Assembly: GCA_008694505.1 (NCBI GenBank)
Contig: VZDJ01000223.1
Coordinates: forward strand, 3,809,350 to 3,873,349
From: Cyanoderma ruficeps
Lineage: Eukaryota; Chordata; Aves; Passeriformes; Timaliidae
DNA length: 64,000 bases
Direction: 5' to 3'
Under the pieces are notes generated by a model that was not told the DNA's origin, did not search any database, and saw only the letters and a list, made by a program, of their open reading frames with translations. The position numbers and the translations under genes are program-made. Below, piece after piece: positions 1-12,300 of this stretch (its first letter is position 1; each line of letters opens with the position of its first letter).

Positions 1-3000
1 AGGTTCTCTCCCAGGTAGTGGGGCTAATTACAGCAGGGACTGCTTCTTCCCTAATTACTGGATGTCCAAGGAACCAGAGAATCCCTGAATTGTCTCAGTA
101 AAATGTCTGTTTTCACTGAGCTCACTGCAAACATCAGAAGTGCACTTTGCAATGTGCAAGTAATTAAAAAGCACTCCCCATGTTATATAGAAATTGAATA
201 ATAGCTACCATCCTCAGCACCTACAAATGCTCTGGATGATTTAGCATGTAATTATCATTGATTCTTGGCTGTCTCTGTGCTGGCGCCGCTGTGATTTCCC
301 CACCACTAATTTTGATCTATTGGATTTCAGCCCTGGTGTCTGTCCTTGCCTGAGCCTTCCCGTCACTGGGAGAGCTGCTGGCTGCCTGCAGTGGGAGGGA
401 ATGGCCTGAAATTACTTTGATAAAAGCTCCATGAGGAAGGGATTCTGCTTTTCAAAGAGCCCGTCCCTGCATAGAGCCACACTGGTGTAAGCAACTCATA
501 CAGGATGAACCCCGAGAAGTGAGGGAGGCACCACTTACCTCTCTCCTAAAGAATTCCATAGTATTTTTCTGTAAAATATTTAAAAAAGAATCATTAAATT
601 GGGATGGGTGCCTACACTTGCTTTTATTTTTTCTTTTTTTTTTTGGGACATTGAAACACCGTTGCAGGGCTGCCGTTGTGCTGCGCTCTCCAATTAATTC
701 TGATTACAATTAAAATCAAACACAGCAGCTGAGCTAATCAGGGTATCATCAAAGCTAAGAGCATCCCCACATGGTAAATTGTCCCATTAGCTGTATTTAC
801 TGTTTAGCATTGCTTCTCCCATCACAGGCTGCCTGCATGCCTTCAATTAAGGGGTTATTCTAATGGAGCTAAAATAGATTCATTTACGAGACACAGATTA
901 GATCATTCAATATTAGCTGAAGGAGACAGGAACCAACACATTGCAAAACATAAACACCACAATTAAAAGCCTCAGCAGCAGTATCTGCTGTGCAAAGGGT
1001 GTTTACGTTGTGATTTGAATAACTCAGACTATGTTACATGTCATCCACAAATGAGCAGGCAATCGAAGGCAAGAAATTAACTGCAGGGTGTTTATTCACA
1101 GCTTCCTTTGAAGCACAGTTACTTTGTGTGGAATCAACTGGAGAAGGGAAGACAAGGCGAAGTCAGGGATGCTCCCAGCCAGCCTTTAAAGGCTCAGGCA
1201 GGGTTTCAGTTCCTCAGCTCCCGTTTCAGTCAAGACCTGCATCCCAAAATTACTCTATCAAACCTGTGGCAGGTGGGGGTGTGCAGAGTGCCTCGGCGAA
1301 GGGCAGTTTGTGAGGGGCGAGGGATGAAGACTGTGGTGCTGAATGCCACAGGCAGCTCTGCTCTCCCCTCACCTCCCCAGACACCCTGCACCCCAAACTG
1401 CCCCTTTTGGGAAAGGCAAGATGCTCTGCCAGGGCTGCTTTGTGGGGAGACCACTGTGAGGACACGGAGCTGCTTTTGCACTTTAACCATCATCACCAGT
1501 CCTGCTCAGGAGGGAGAAACTCTTCTGCACATGGCAGAAAAACATGCATTTTGGTCACCCTTGGTTCTGAGAGGCCCACTCACCATTCCAGCAGCAGGAG
1601 CCAGACATGCAGCAGATGAGCCCAAACCCTACAGCAGCACCACAGAGCCAGCCCTGACCCTGACCCAGACCAGCCTGGCCACTGGGGCACCAAAACAATA
1701 TCCTCACAGTGGTATTGTGAAGGGAGGAAGCTTTTCCTGCTGGGAATACCATGGCCAGCCCTGAGTGGGCAGCACAGACCATCCCAGCAGGGACAAACAG
1801 GGCACAAAACCCAGCAGTGATGCTGTGCTGGCCCTTTGTGTGAGAGGGAGAAAGGACTGACACATCAAGGGAGAGAAGAAGCTCTAGGACAGCAGGATCG
1901 TTGCTCACAGGGCTGTACAACCTCCTCTGGTGATTGACAAGCTCCTGGGACACCCTTATCAATGATGGAGGAACTGGGAAACAGCTTTTCAGCCTTCTCT
2001 GCTCTTAGCTGCATCCCTGATTCCAGGCCACCCTCCATACAGACACCATTTCTTCCCCTCATTTCTACAGTGTCATTGTTTCAGACACACCGCAGAAATG
2101 GAAGGGGGAAAATCACCTGCTTGCAGTGAGAGATTTATGGTATTTACTGTCCCAGAGTGTCCTGTTTAGAGACCTGTGGTTCTGCTCCAGGCCAGCTGCC
2201 TCCTGCACAACAGGAGTTCAGTGTCTCCTTGGGGAATCTGAGATATAAACCAGATAAACCTCATCAGGTTTACAAGTGCCAGCTGAAGGCTTCCATTTGA
2301 TGGAACCTGTGGCTAGAGCATTGATTTCAACATGTTAAAATCATTTTAAAATCCTATTTTCTTCTACTTTTTTCTCAACTAGGGCCTCAGACAGGCCTGG
2401 TGCAGTGGGGAAGGAGAAGTGGGTGCTGGCACTTGAAGGCAGCTCACGTGGCAGGAAAGTGGTTTTATCTTCTAGAGGGGTCTGAGAGGCTGGCAGCACA
2501 CCACAAACACACGAGACAAACAGCTGTGGGAAAGAGAAGGAGAACACAGTGAGTTAAATGTTATACACAGACAGAAAGGCATCAATTAAAATGCCATCAC
2601 AACAGAAAAATTGTATGTGGGTGAAGGAAAATCAGCAAACAAGGGAAGTTTTTATTTTTTTTTTACATGCCCCCCACACCAAGGATCCCCTCCTGCCACA
2701 GTCTGTGTGGAGGGCAGCGTGGTGGGCAGCTGCTCCTGGGAAAACAAGGAGGGTTTTGCTGGGGTGCTCCAGGTGGGATTTGCCAAAGCTCCCCCAGAAA
2801 TGGGGCTGAGCATCTCTGAGCAGTGGCACAAACCAAACTGCAGCCAAATCCAAGGGGAGCCCACTGCTGAACACCCTGGGAGGCTGCAGGTGCTGGCTGT
2901 GCTCAGCCCCTTCCAGTTCTCAAATCTGCAGTAACTGGGAAGAATCTCAGTTATTTCACCCCAGAGCTGCTCATCATTTCATTTCCCTTTCTCCCACAGT

Positions 3001-6000
3001 GCCCCCATAACCAGTTCCCAGTTCCCTGCTGCTACAAGTGGCCCTGAGCACTGTCCTTGTCCCACTGAGCACTTCCAGCTGCCCCCACCATCCACCCTAC
3101 AGTGCCAAAGTGCCCTGCACCACCCACCCACTCTGCCTCATTTGGAAGGAAATCATATTTGGAACAAAGGAGTCATTTCTCATAATGAGATTAATTTTGC
3201 AATGCCCTTAACGAGTGACTTATCGCAATTACTGCGGCTCAGCTCCCCAGCCCTGAGGGCTGCAAATCAAGATGGCAATTAGTGAAAGGCCTCAGTCTGT
3301 CTCAAGCCAGTGCCACGAGCTGTTCCACATCCTCTGACACCCCCGAGACACCCCGTGGCACTGGGACACCCTGCCTGCCCTGGTGACACCCCGCTGCCAC
3401 CAGCTCTGTGCTCCCCGGGCACTGGGGCTGCAGGACCCAGCTGGGAGCCGGCCAGGACCTGCTCCAAAGCCCTGTCTGGAGCTGATCCACGTGGCTGAGG
3501 CCAGCAGCTCCTGCAAGAGCTGGGAGATCTGCTAATTCCCAGCTACCTGTTTGCTGCCCTGCTCAGTGGGAGACTTCCTGAGCGCACTGGGGAGATGATG
3601 CTCATGGTGGTTTTTGCCTGCCTGGCCACCGTTCCCTGTTTTACAGAGCTCATAAACACCTGGAAACAGCTTTGGGTGGATGCCTGGAAGGAGCTGGGAG
3701 GGAAGAACAAGCACAAGGTCGTGCAGAGCTTGTTTGGGACCAGGACACTGCAGATCCCACCCTCACTCTGCCCCGAGTGCTCCATGCACAGAGCTGGGCC
3801 GGCTGAGGCTGATCCCGGGAATCCTGGGCAGGGAATTTTTGGCCACTGAGCACGGGGCAGAGCCAGCCCAGCCTCCCTGCAGAGCTCTGGGCAAGGAAAA
3901 TCTGCCTCTCCAACGCTGCAAAGTGCACCCCAGCACACACCCAGCTGCCTCTGCACACCCCAACACCTCTGCTCGGTGCCCTTCCCGACACTCAGCCAGC
4001 TGAGAGCCTGCAGGGCAAATCTTCACTCTGAGATTAGATCATCTCAACACTCATCTCCACTGTGCTGGTGCATCCAGCCCTGCAGCTGGAAATTAAATCT
4101 GCCACAGTCCATGCATCCAGTTTTGTTCAAATGGTCATTTTTTTCCCCTCTCTTGTTTATCTGCCCTTGAGCCTGTGCTTTCCAAACCCTTGATGATGCA
4201 GCAGAACTTTATCAGGCAAACTGACAGGGATTTATGAAATTAAAGACCAGCAATGACTCGTTAATCTGTGCCTGATTTGCTGCACAACAAACAGCAAATG
4301 TGATTTGTGTACAACAAACCAGGGTGTTTCACTCAGCAGCCCCTGAATCCAGCACAGGGATTTTTGGGGGAGCTAAAGCACCTTTCAGAAAGACTCCGGT
4401 TCCAGGAGGCAGAGTCTGCAGGCACTCAGTGGTCGTTCTCAAGCAATGAGACCTGATGTGAGCCTGAAATCCAGGCAACAAAAGGCTAAAACATCCCTTA
4501 ATTAGCTGTTCAATGGGTGGCTACTTCTGCCTGACTCCTCCCGCCCATCCACAACCCCTAACCCATTGTAACCACGAGGGATCAGTAATAAAAGACCCCT
4601 TCAAAGGAGTTTGAGCACCTGTTTATCCCCAGAGGACTCTATCCCTGAGGGAGGATATCCCTGAGGTGAGGGATCCCACCCAAGGGTCTGAGCAAGAGGA
4701 AGAAAGATGTTCCTGCTAACGTCAGCTTCCAAGCAATCAGAAATTAATTATTTTCTTTCCTTTCTCAACTGCCATGACAAAAAAAAAACCCCAACATTAT
4801 TCATGCAGCGAAGTGAAGGTGGACTGAGCAGGAATAGGGACACAAATCAGAGCTTGGCCCTTTCTTTCTGCTCACCAGAGGCTGCAGAGCCACAGCTGTT
4901 GGTGAGAGCAGCCTGCAGAGGACAAAAACAAAGCTGCCAGTCCAAAGGTGGCTCCATAAGGGCTCTCGGCTGTCTCATGTATCCTCAATCACTCTTTGAA
5001 AAGCAAAAGGAGGAGCAAGGAGAACCTTCCCTCTTCAGCTCAACCTCCAGAGAGGAGAGGAGGCACAGCTCAGAGACCAGCCTAAAGGACAAGGGCAGGG
5101 AAGTCACCCCAAAGCTGGTGTCCTTTGGCTTCTGCCCTCCTTGGAGCCTCCCCTGATGGGGGAACTGACCCTGTCTCTTATGGCCAGGGTGGAGCTGGGC
5201 AGAGCTCCCTCAGCTCCCTTTCCCAGCCACCAGGCAGCTGGCAGGGGGGTACAGCTCTCCAGACCGTTTGCAAACCTAAAATCCCTTCCATGTCAACTGT
5301 GAAACTGTGGGTGAGAAGTTGGTTTGCTCCTCTTTCTATCTCTCTCCCTTTTCACTACTTCTTTACCCTTAAAAAACAAAACAAAACAAAAAAAGGTTTT
5401 CAGCAGCTGCTACTTACAGCAAGAAAAAAAAATAAAATACACCCCAACCCTACACTTTGCTCCTTTTCAGTCTCTATAGCAACAGAACACAGCTGGCCAA
5501 AGCAATTACCCTGCCTCTGGCTGCTGAGTTGTTTAAAGGCTGTTACAAAAATGGGAAGTTGTGGGAATACTGAGTGTGATGGCAGTAACATTTGCACTGA
5601 ATTGCTGAGAGATGCTTTGGCTTTGCTTTCAAATGGACACTGCTAAGGGAACAAAGACAGGAGCATCTCAGAGGGCTGATGGAGAAAGGGAACAGCAGCT
5701 CCAACTCCTCATTCACCGACTGCATCTGTGTGATTCCAGACCCTGAACCAGTTCACCCACTTACAGCCCTCGTGCTCTCAGTTCATTGATTCTGTTTCTT
5801 TATGATCTACAATATGCATTTTTTGGCAACATTTTGCATCTCCTATCCACCACATCAACTTCTTCATCTTCTCAGCACACATTAATTCCCCTTTGGGAGG
5901 TACTCTGTAATTTTATCTTCAACCTGGATCTTTGCACTGACCCTTTACACCCCACAAAGTTCACTCGGCGCTAACACAAAGGCAGCAACGAGCACCTGGA

Positions 6001-6323
6001 GACAGAGGATTCCTTAATTCAGTTTCACCAGCAAAGAAAACATGTCCTGCAGCCAAGCACTCACACTAACTGGTGTGGCAAGAAAGCTGACAAAGTCTTT
6101 TCAAGCCAGAAGAAGCTGCCAAAGCCTATTTTGAGAGCCTCACCTCCCGGGTGAGAGAGCTTCAACCTCTGGCCTGTTCAGCTGTTACAGCTGAGCCAAC
6201 ACACTCAGCCTGCAGTGCCCCAAAAAATGACAACCCCAGGGACATTCTGCGTCCTCCCTGACAAATTCAGTAGGTTTAAAAAAAAACAAACAAAAAAAAC
6301 CCCAAAAACCAGCCCTGTCTCAC
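1..6323 (-). other. RGS9 intron 9 (5' part; non-coding)
   Basis: More than 6.3 kb without a recognisable exon. I looked for the GGL/RGS coding motifs on the minus strand and saw none. Mostly unique sequence with short poly-A/T runs. Three AT-rich, motif-dense stretches (about 640-1000, 3160-3285, 4190-4325) stand out from the GC-richer background and may be conserved non-coding elements. Confidence 0.7.
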
Positions 6324-6395
6324 CTGGTTTACCTTATTTTCATTGGGATCTGTGACACGGTCTAATCCATACTCGAGGGCATCCAGCATGCCTGG
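6324..6395 (-). CDS. RGS9: RGS9 exon 9 (linker to GGL, codons 197-220)
   Basis: 72 nt. Encodes [18 protein letters not shown] followed by ENKVNQ, ending CAG|GTGAGA in phase 0. In the family the GGL domain begins within a few residues of this point. No matching exon 10 (KKEIMYY-type motif) was seen in 1-6323, so the next exon is probably outside the window. Confidence 0.9.
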
Positions 6396-9300
6396 CTGTG
6401 GTGAACAAGAAACAACAAAGCTTTGTCACTCAGTTGGTTTAAGGGCTGTGGATCACACAAATGAAGGAGGAGACCCTAAGGCCTCCACTGCCCAGATTTG
6501 GGAATGCCCCTCTTCAAGCACGGACCTCTGTCCTTTGTACCTTTGAGAGCAACCAAGGAAAGGTGGTGGGGACTCAGGGCAGGCCTGGGCTGACCCTTCC
6601 CTGGCACACAGCCCAGAGGCTGTGCCCTTTCCACACGGGAGCTTGTCCCAGATGGCACCACCGAGTCACTGAAGTCACCCTGTCACCTTCTACTCACAGG
6701 AGTTCTGTTCACAAGCCAGTAGGCTCTCTCCTGGCAGTCCAGGGCGTACCTGTCCTCCTTCTTCCGCTCCTTCCCTGCCCTGCAAAGCCAAGAACAAGGG
6801 AATTCATGGATTCTGCCCTCCTGAAATCAGTGGGATGGGAAGCAGGGCACACCTCCAGCCTCCCGTGCCCCGTGGGCCCTGGCATGACTGTGCCACTGAT
6901 GCTGCAATGTCACCTCCTGACCACATCCTGCCCTGGCTGACTCTGGCTGCAGATCACATTCACGTGGCCACACATGACTCTGGATTTTGGGAAATCATCA
7001 TCTCCCTGAGCTGAGCTGGGAGCAGACACATCCCCTTCTGATCAGGCACACAGCCCTCTGGGAGCTTTCTGCTGACTTGCCCTCAGTGCTGCTGCTTCAT
7101 GTTTGTCCCTGTCCCATGTCCCCCGGCAGGATCCAAGGACTGCCACCCAGGGACACATCCTGGACATGTCTCATCCCTGTCTCTCAGTAAAGCAGGGGCA
7201 ATTTCTCAGAGAAACTACTTGGAAAGGGTTCTGAGGAGTGTTCCCAGGCACTAAAACCCAAATCACCTCCACAATTAAACAGAAGAGGCACTAGCATGGT
7301 TTGGGCTTGGACCAACTAATTCTTTCCCAGAAAAGTCCTGAGCACAAATTGGGACTTAGCATGGGGAAAGGGGAGCATTCCCAACAGGCTCTTTGCATGT
7401 GGCCTCCCTGCTGTGGTTAGCAGGGTGGGTGCTCTGCACCAGTCTGCCCCAGCAGCACCATCAAACAGCCTCAGACGAGTTTAATCTACTGCTTCAGACA
7501 CAGCCTGGGTATCTCTAACTTTGAAACTGCATTTGGCATCTCTCAGCCCAAGTCTGACCTCAATTTACAAGAACAACAGTCTCGTGTTTAATGAGACAGT
7601 TATCTGATGAGCTGCACTCCCAGGACTTGGCTGCCATCCCAGGGAAGACAGAGAGGCTGCCGAGCTGCAGAGGCACTGCCTGCTGTGCCAGCAGGTAGAG
7701 GAAGGTGAGAGAGTCCACAGAAATAGGAAAGATCCCTAAAGGAGTGATCCCATCTCGTGTTCACCAACTTTGCTGGGAATTTGGAGGTTTCAGCTCCTAA
7801 GATCAAGTTGCTTTAGCTGAGTGCCTAAGTATGCGCTTCCGTTTTCTCCAGAAGTCCCTGCTGGGAACATTTACTGCTTCTTGACTCCCTCCACTCAGCT
7901 GAGAGATCTGCAAGGAACTCCTGACCCAGACCAACAACAGGCCCAAAGTCCAGTGCCTGATCCACAAATACTCATGGAGGACGCTGGGCTAAATGAAGCT
8001 GTTGCTAATGAGGGCTTGCAGCATCAGAACCCAGCTTCTTCACAGACCCACACCAAGTACAAAACCTGAACCTCCCCTCCAAGCCATTTCAGAGCTGCAG
8101 TTGGGGTTTTTAATGTGCCATTTAACTGTGCACTAAGACAGCCAAGTTCTGCTCCTCACACCCTTCCCAGTGATGCAAACGAGGCAATGCAAGTCAACTC
8201 ACTTATACTGCTCCTTGGCCTGCATAATGACAAAATCCCACTTGTAGTTTATTTTTTGATTGAGCATGTTGTAATGTTCCTGGAATAAAAATAAAAAAGC
8301 AGTTAGTGTGAAAATTCTGACCAGGGCACTCCCATGCTGGGGTTTTCTTGACTCTCCATAGTTCAACGAGGCCAGGCTGGCGACCGAGCCAAGAAATCTG
8401 GATTGTTCTGAACGTAATTACAACAATTGCAACAGTTCAAAAATACCATTGCAAGGAGAGCAATTACCCCTGCTAAAATTACAATTGACTTCACAGTAGT
8501 TTTCAACATTTTGGTCGTTTTTCCACTTGCAAAATGTTGGCTTTTGATACCGCTGGAGTAACACCTCATGCAGTTGAAGAGGTGATTTTTTGCCATGCTC
8601 CACTCATTAGCAACAAAGGGCAAAAGTTGTAGCAAATGAGGGTCTTGTAATGGAACAAGTGCAGTGTCTCCTCACCTTTTCATATTCTTCCAAAATCCCT
8701 TTCCTTTTAATGTTCTTCTTTGCTAGATAAATTGCTGTGAAGGTAGAAGCAAATTAGCAGTCAGTTAGACCAGCAAGTCCAAGAACAATTATAAATTTAC
8801 CCAAATCACAAACACAGGAGCCTTTTCCTGCTACTATATCTTCCCAGGCAAGAGCTCCAAGCTCACAAAAGCTCAGTGAAGAAAAAAGAACTTTTTGGTG
8901 TGTCATGGATGGCCAGGCTGGGAGCAGCCAGGCAGAACAGGCAGCGTGTGCCTCCTGCCAGCAGCCACCCTCCCCTGGGAACTCAGCCAGGCTTCCATGG
9001 GTCGAGGGACACTGCACCAAACCTTTCAGGTGTTGAGCTTCCTCAGAGTTTGACCTCCAGGTTTTCTGAGCACGGGCCAGTGTTTTTGGCTCAAGCTCTA
9101 ATAAAAACATTCCAACCTAAACCAGGCGCTTTTATTTCCTCGGAAGATCTGCAGCATAATGGAGATAAACAGAGGACAACCCTGGAATGGACAAATCAGT
9201 CTGGGAACTGCACAGCCCACAGCAGCAAACTCAGCTGATCAGCACAAGCTTCATGATCAGCTCTACAAAAAAAACCCAAAAAAACCTGCAACAACAACAA

Positions 9301-12300
9301 AAAAAACCAGCAGAAAGGCAACAAGAGATTTATATGGAAAGAGCCATGAGGAGATATTGGAAGTCACTGTGCTTTCTATAAAGAAAGAACCATCTATGAA
9401 TGCAGGGCTTGATCCAAATCTGCATGAAGACAGCCTTGGGCTCAGATCCAGGAACACACTTAACTACTCAGGGAAATCTAATCTTGTGTTTAGAGTCTCT
9501 CCTCCCCAACAAGGTAATTCAGATGTGTTCCTGTGTGATGGATCTTAGTGGAACATAAGAGCTCAAGCACTTTCTCTCATCAGGGCCACCACCAGACGGT
9601 CACACCCTCAACTGACCATTACTGAGAATTATTCACAAAATAGCAGGAAAAAGAAATGCCAGGGCTGGCCACTGCAAGCAGAGATGCAGCACAAGAACAT
9701 GAAGAGCAGGTGTGGAGCAGGACTGTGTGACAAACCCACAGCCCCGGTCACCTGCAGTGCCACCACTCACCATAGTCTGTGTCATCCGCAGCCCAGCTCT
9801 GCACTGGCCAGAAATAGGGGGTCTGCAAGGAAAGGAGCCTCCTGTTAGTGCACAAAGGCCCTGAACTCGTGGACTCCTCATTCCAAGGACCAGGAATATC
9901 CTGATTTCCCATAGCAGTGGACACAGTCCAACCATGAACCTCGATACCATCCCGTTATTACTGTGCTTTTTGTATATTCATTATTCAGGGCCCCCACATC
10001 GTTCTATTTCCAACCAGCAATTCCATTTGCTACTTTAAGACCTGGAAGGGAACACTCTTTGGAGGAAAGAACAGCTATTTTTAGGTTGAACAAGTACACG
10101 AATTTCATTGCAGAAAGTTATCACAGGTTCCCTGTAAACTGCAATCTCAGTCCTCTCTGTGCAGACTTCTCTGAGTCTTCTCCTTCCTCCTGCACAGCTA
10201 CACAGCTCCTGGGAATTGCCCCAACTGCCTGTTTTTAATAAAAACTAGTGCTGAACTCCTTCTCAACAGCTTAGAGGAGCTGCAACTCACTTGAAACCTG
10301 TAGAGGCTGCCGTCTGCCCTAAGGGTGAGGTTCTTTGGCTCCTGGAGAGGGTAGATATATCCATATTTGACAAACAGGTCTCCCAGGTGGAGTGCCTCTG
10401 AAAACGGAGAATGCAGATGTTTTCATTGCACAGGAACACTTCACTGGGATTAAAAGTGAGCTCTTATGCAGGGGAGAATTCAACTGAAAGGTTTTGCCTC
10501 TCGAGATCCTGGTTTTATAACCGAAAGCTGAGAAAGCCTCGACTTTCACACTTTCACCCACCTTCTGCGGTGATCTGCAAGCGCTGAAGAATCCACTGCA
10601 TTATATCATTACCTGCAAAGCAAAGCAAAGGTCAGGTGCTGCCATCAGGAGTGTGCCCAAACCCCTGGGTGGAGAGGAGATCTCCCCAGCCCTCACCCCT
10701 GGCTGTGCTCTGGACCCCACCCAGGGCACAGCTCTCTTTTCTGCAGATGTGCTTTCAAAAGCAAGGAGAAAATGCACTGCTGGGCTCCCACTGGCCGTGC
10801 TGGCACCCCCCAAGGCATCCAGCCCTGGGAGAGGCAGCCTGAGGCAGGCAGTGACCTTGGGATGGCACAGAGAGAGTGTGCACCAGCTCCCACAGCCTGA
10901 GCAACATCCAAACCCTCTTCAGTGGCTTAGGAAGGGCTTAAGGATGCAACAGCTTTCACATCCAGGGAAGGGGAGGTTTTGCTTCACCTTGCCTGGAAAG
11001 ATTCACTGCAAAGCAGCTCCAGATTCACAGAGCACAGTCCTGTCTCAGTTTTGTAGAAGACCAGTGACTGATCCTCTAAGAGTCCCCTAATGGGCAGAAG
11101 GGATGTCCAAACTCACATCCAAGCTGCAGTGGTTACAGGGTTTATCAAAGGGAAGCAAGATTTCTGCATTCACACACATTCTACCTCTCCCAGCTCTTTT
11201 GTCAGACTGTGAGCAGTTGTGCCCACAGGCAGCATAAACCTCCAGCAGTTTTGGTTTTACGTTCTGGGGGACAAATTTCATGAATCTCCTTCCATTTAAA
11301 GAGGGTGAAAATGCACTTGTTCCCTGATCAGTTACTGGCCTTTCCCTCCAAACCTCCCCTAGGACTGCAGACTGAGGTGTTGACCTTTCTTGACATTGCA
11401 GTGATGACTTAACTTTCTAATAGGGGCTCAGAGCTCTTATCCTACTGCCTGCTTCCTGAAATAGATGAAATTAAAGGATTATCTCATCACTCATTTCTAG
11501 ACAGCTCCCTCTGCAAGCACTTTCCCCCAAAGGTGCACATTTAACATCGAGGTTTATTTGTGAGCCATTTTCCTGACTTTCACTGAATTTAACTAGTTAG
11601 CTTCCCGCACAGGCAGAGCCAGGCTCTCTCCAATGAATCTGTGTCCCCTGCTCCAATATCTTCACCACGTATTCATCAAACATGAACCAGTCTCTTTTGC
11701 AACACCCAGAAGCCAATCAGTATCCATGCAGCAGAAAAAATATCAGTTTAGAGAGGGATGACCAGCACACAGGGGGAGTGGAAGTCACTTGCCTCTCAGA
11801 GGCGGACCAGAATTTATGACTTGTGCAAGAAGGAACTTGCAGCAATTCTAGTTAAGGAACCAGAGTAAAGCAGACAGCACACAATGAGGGTGAGTGCCAA
11901 CACACCAGACACCTGTGGACTTTTAGGAAGTGGGATTTTACGTTGGGCAGACATCAAGAATAGTTCTCGTTCCCCTGCACTTCATCAGGACGTCATGCTC
12001 AGCACAGGGAATCTCCTCTTTGTGCTGCCTTAACTATTCCCTGACAGCTCTGGGAGGGAAGGCTCTGGGAAGCTCCTTTGTACAGGCAAAGCCTCCACCC
12101 AGCTCAGCTGCATAATAGCTGCGTGAGCCAGGATGTGGTTTGCACTGCAGAGCATGGAGGGTGCTGCTGACAGCAGCTTCACATGTGTCCCAAGGTCTCC
12201 TGACCCTTCCACTGACTGCCTCTTCCCATGGGCAAATGACTTCAGTGCCTCTGCAGCCCCATTTTTATTAAAAAATAAAATAAAATGGGGCAAATAACAC

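Larger units (their letters stand above)
6780..10290 (-). other. RGS9 introns 7, 6, 5 and 4
   Basis: Intron 7 is 6780-8202, intron 6 is 8280-8675, intron 5 is 8735-9770 and intron 4 is 9823-10290. Intron 8 is 6396-6697. No CR1 copies or other genes seen. Intron 6 carries the AT-rich block at 8395-8600 described separately. Intron 5 has A-rich tracts near 9267-9310. Confidence 0.75.

Noticed and set aside
1108..1764. Plus-strand 218-codon open frame in RGS9 intron 9.
   Set aside because: Low-information composition, overlapping open frames on the other strand, no splice-consistent neighbours and no known domain.
1..6323. Possible RGS9 exon 10 (GGL domain).
   Set aside because: Searched by eye for the KKEIMYYQQ-type and SLGG-type coding on the minus strand; not found. 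The exon probably lies left of the window.
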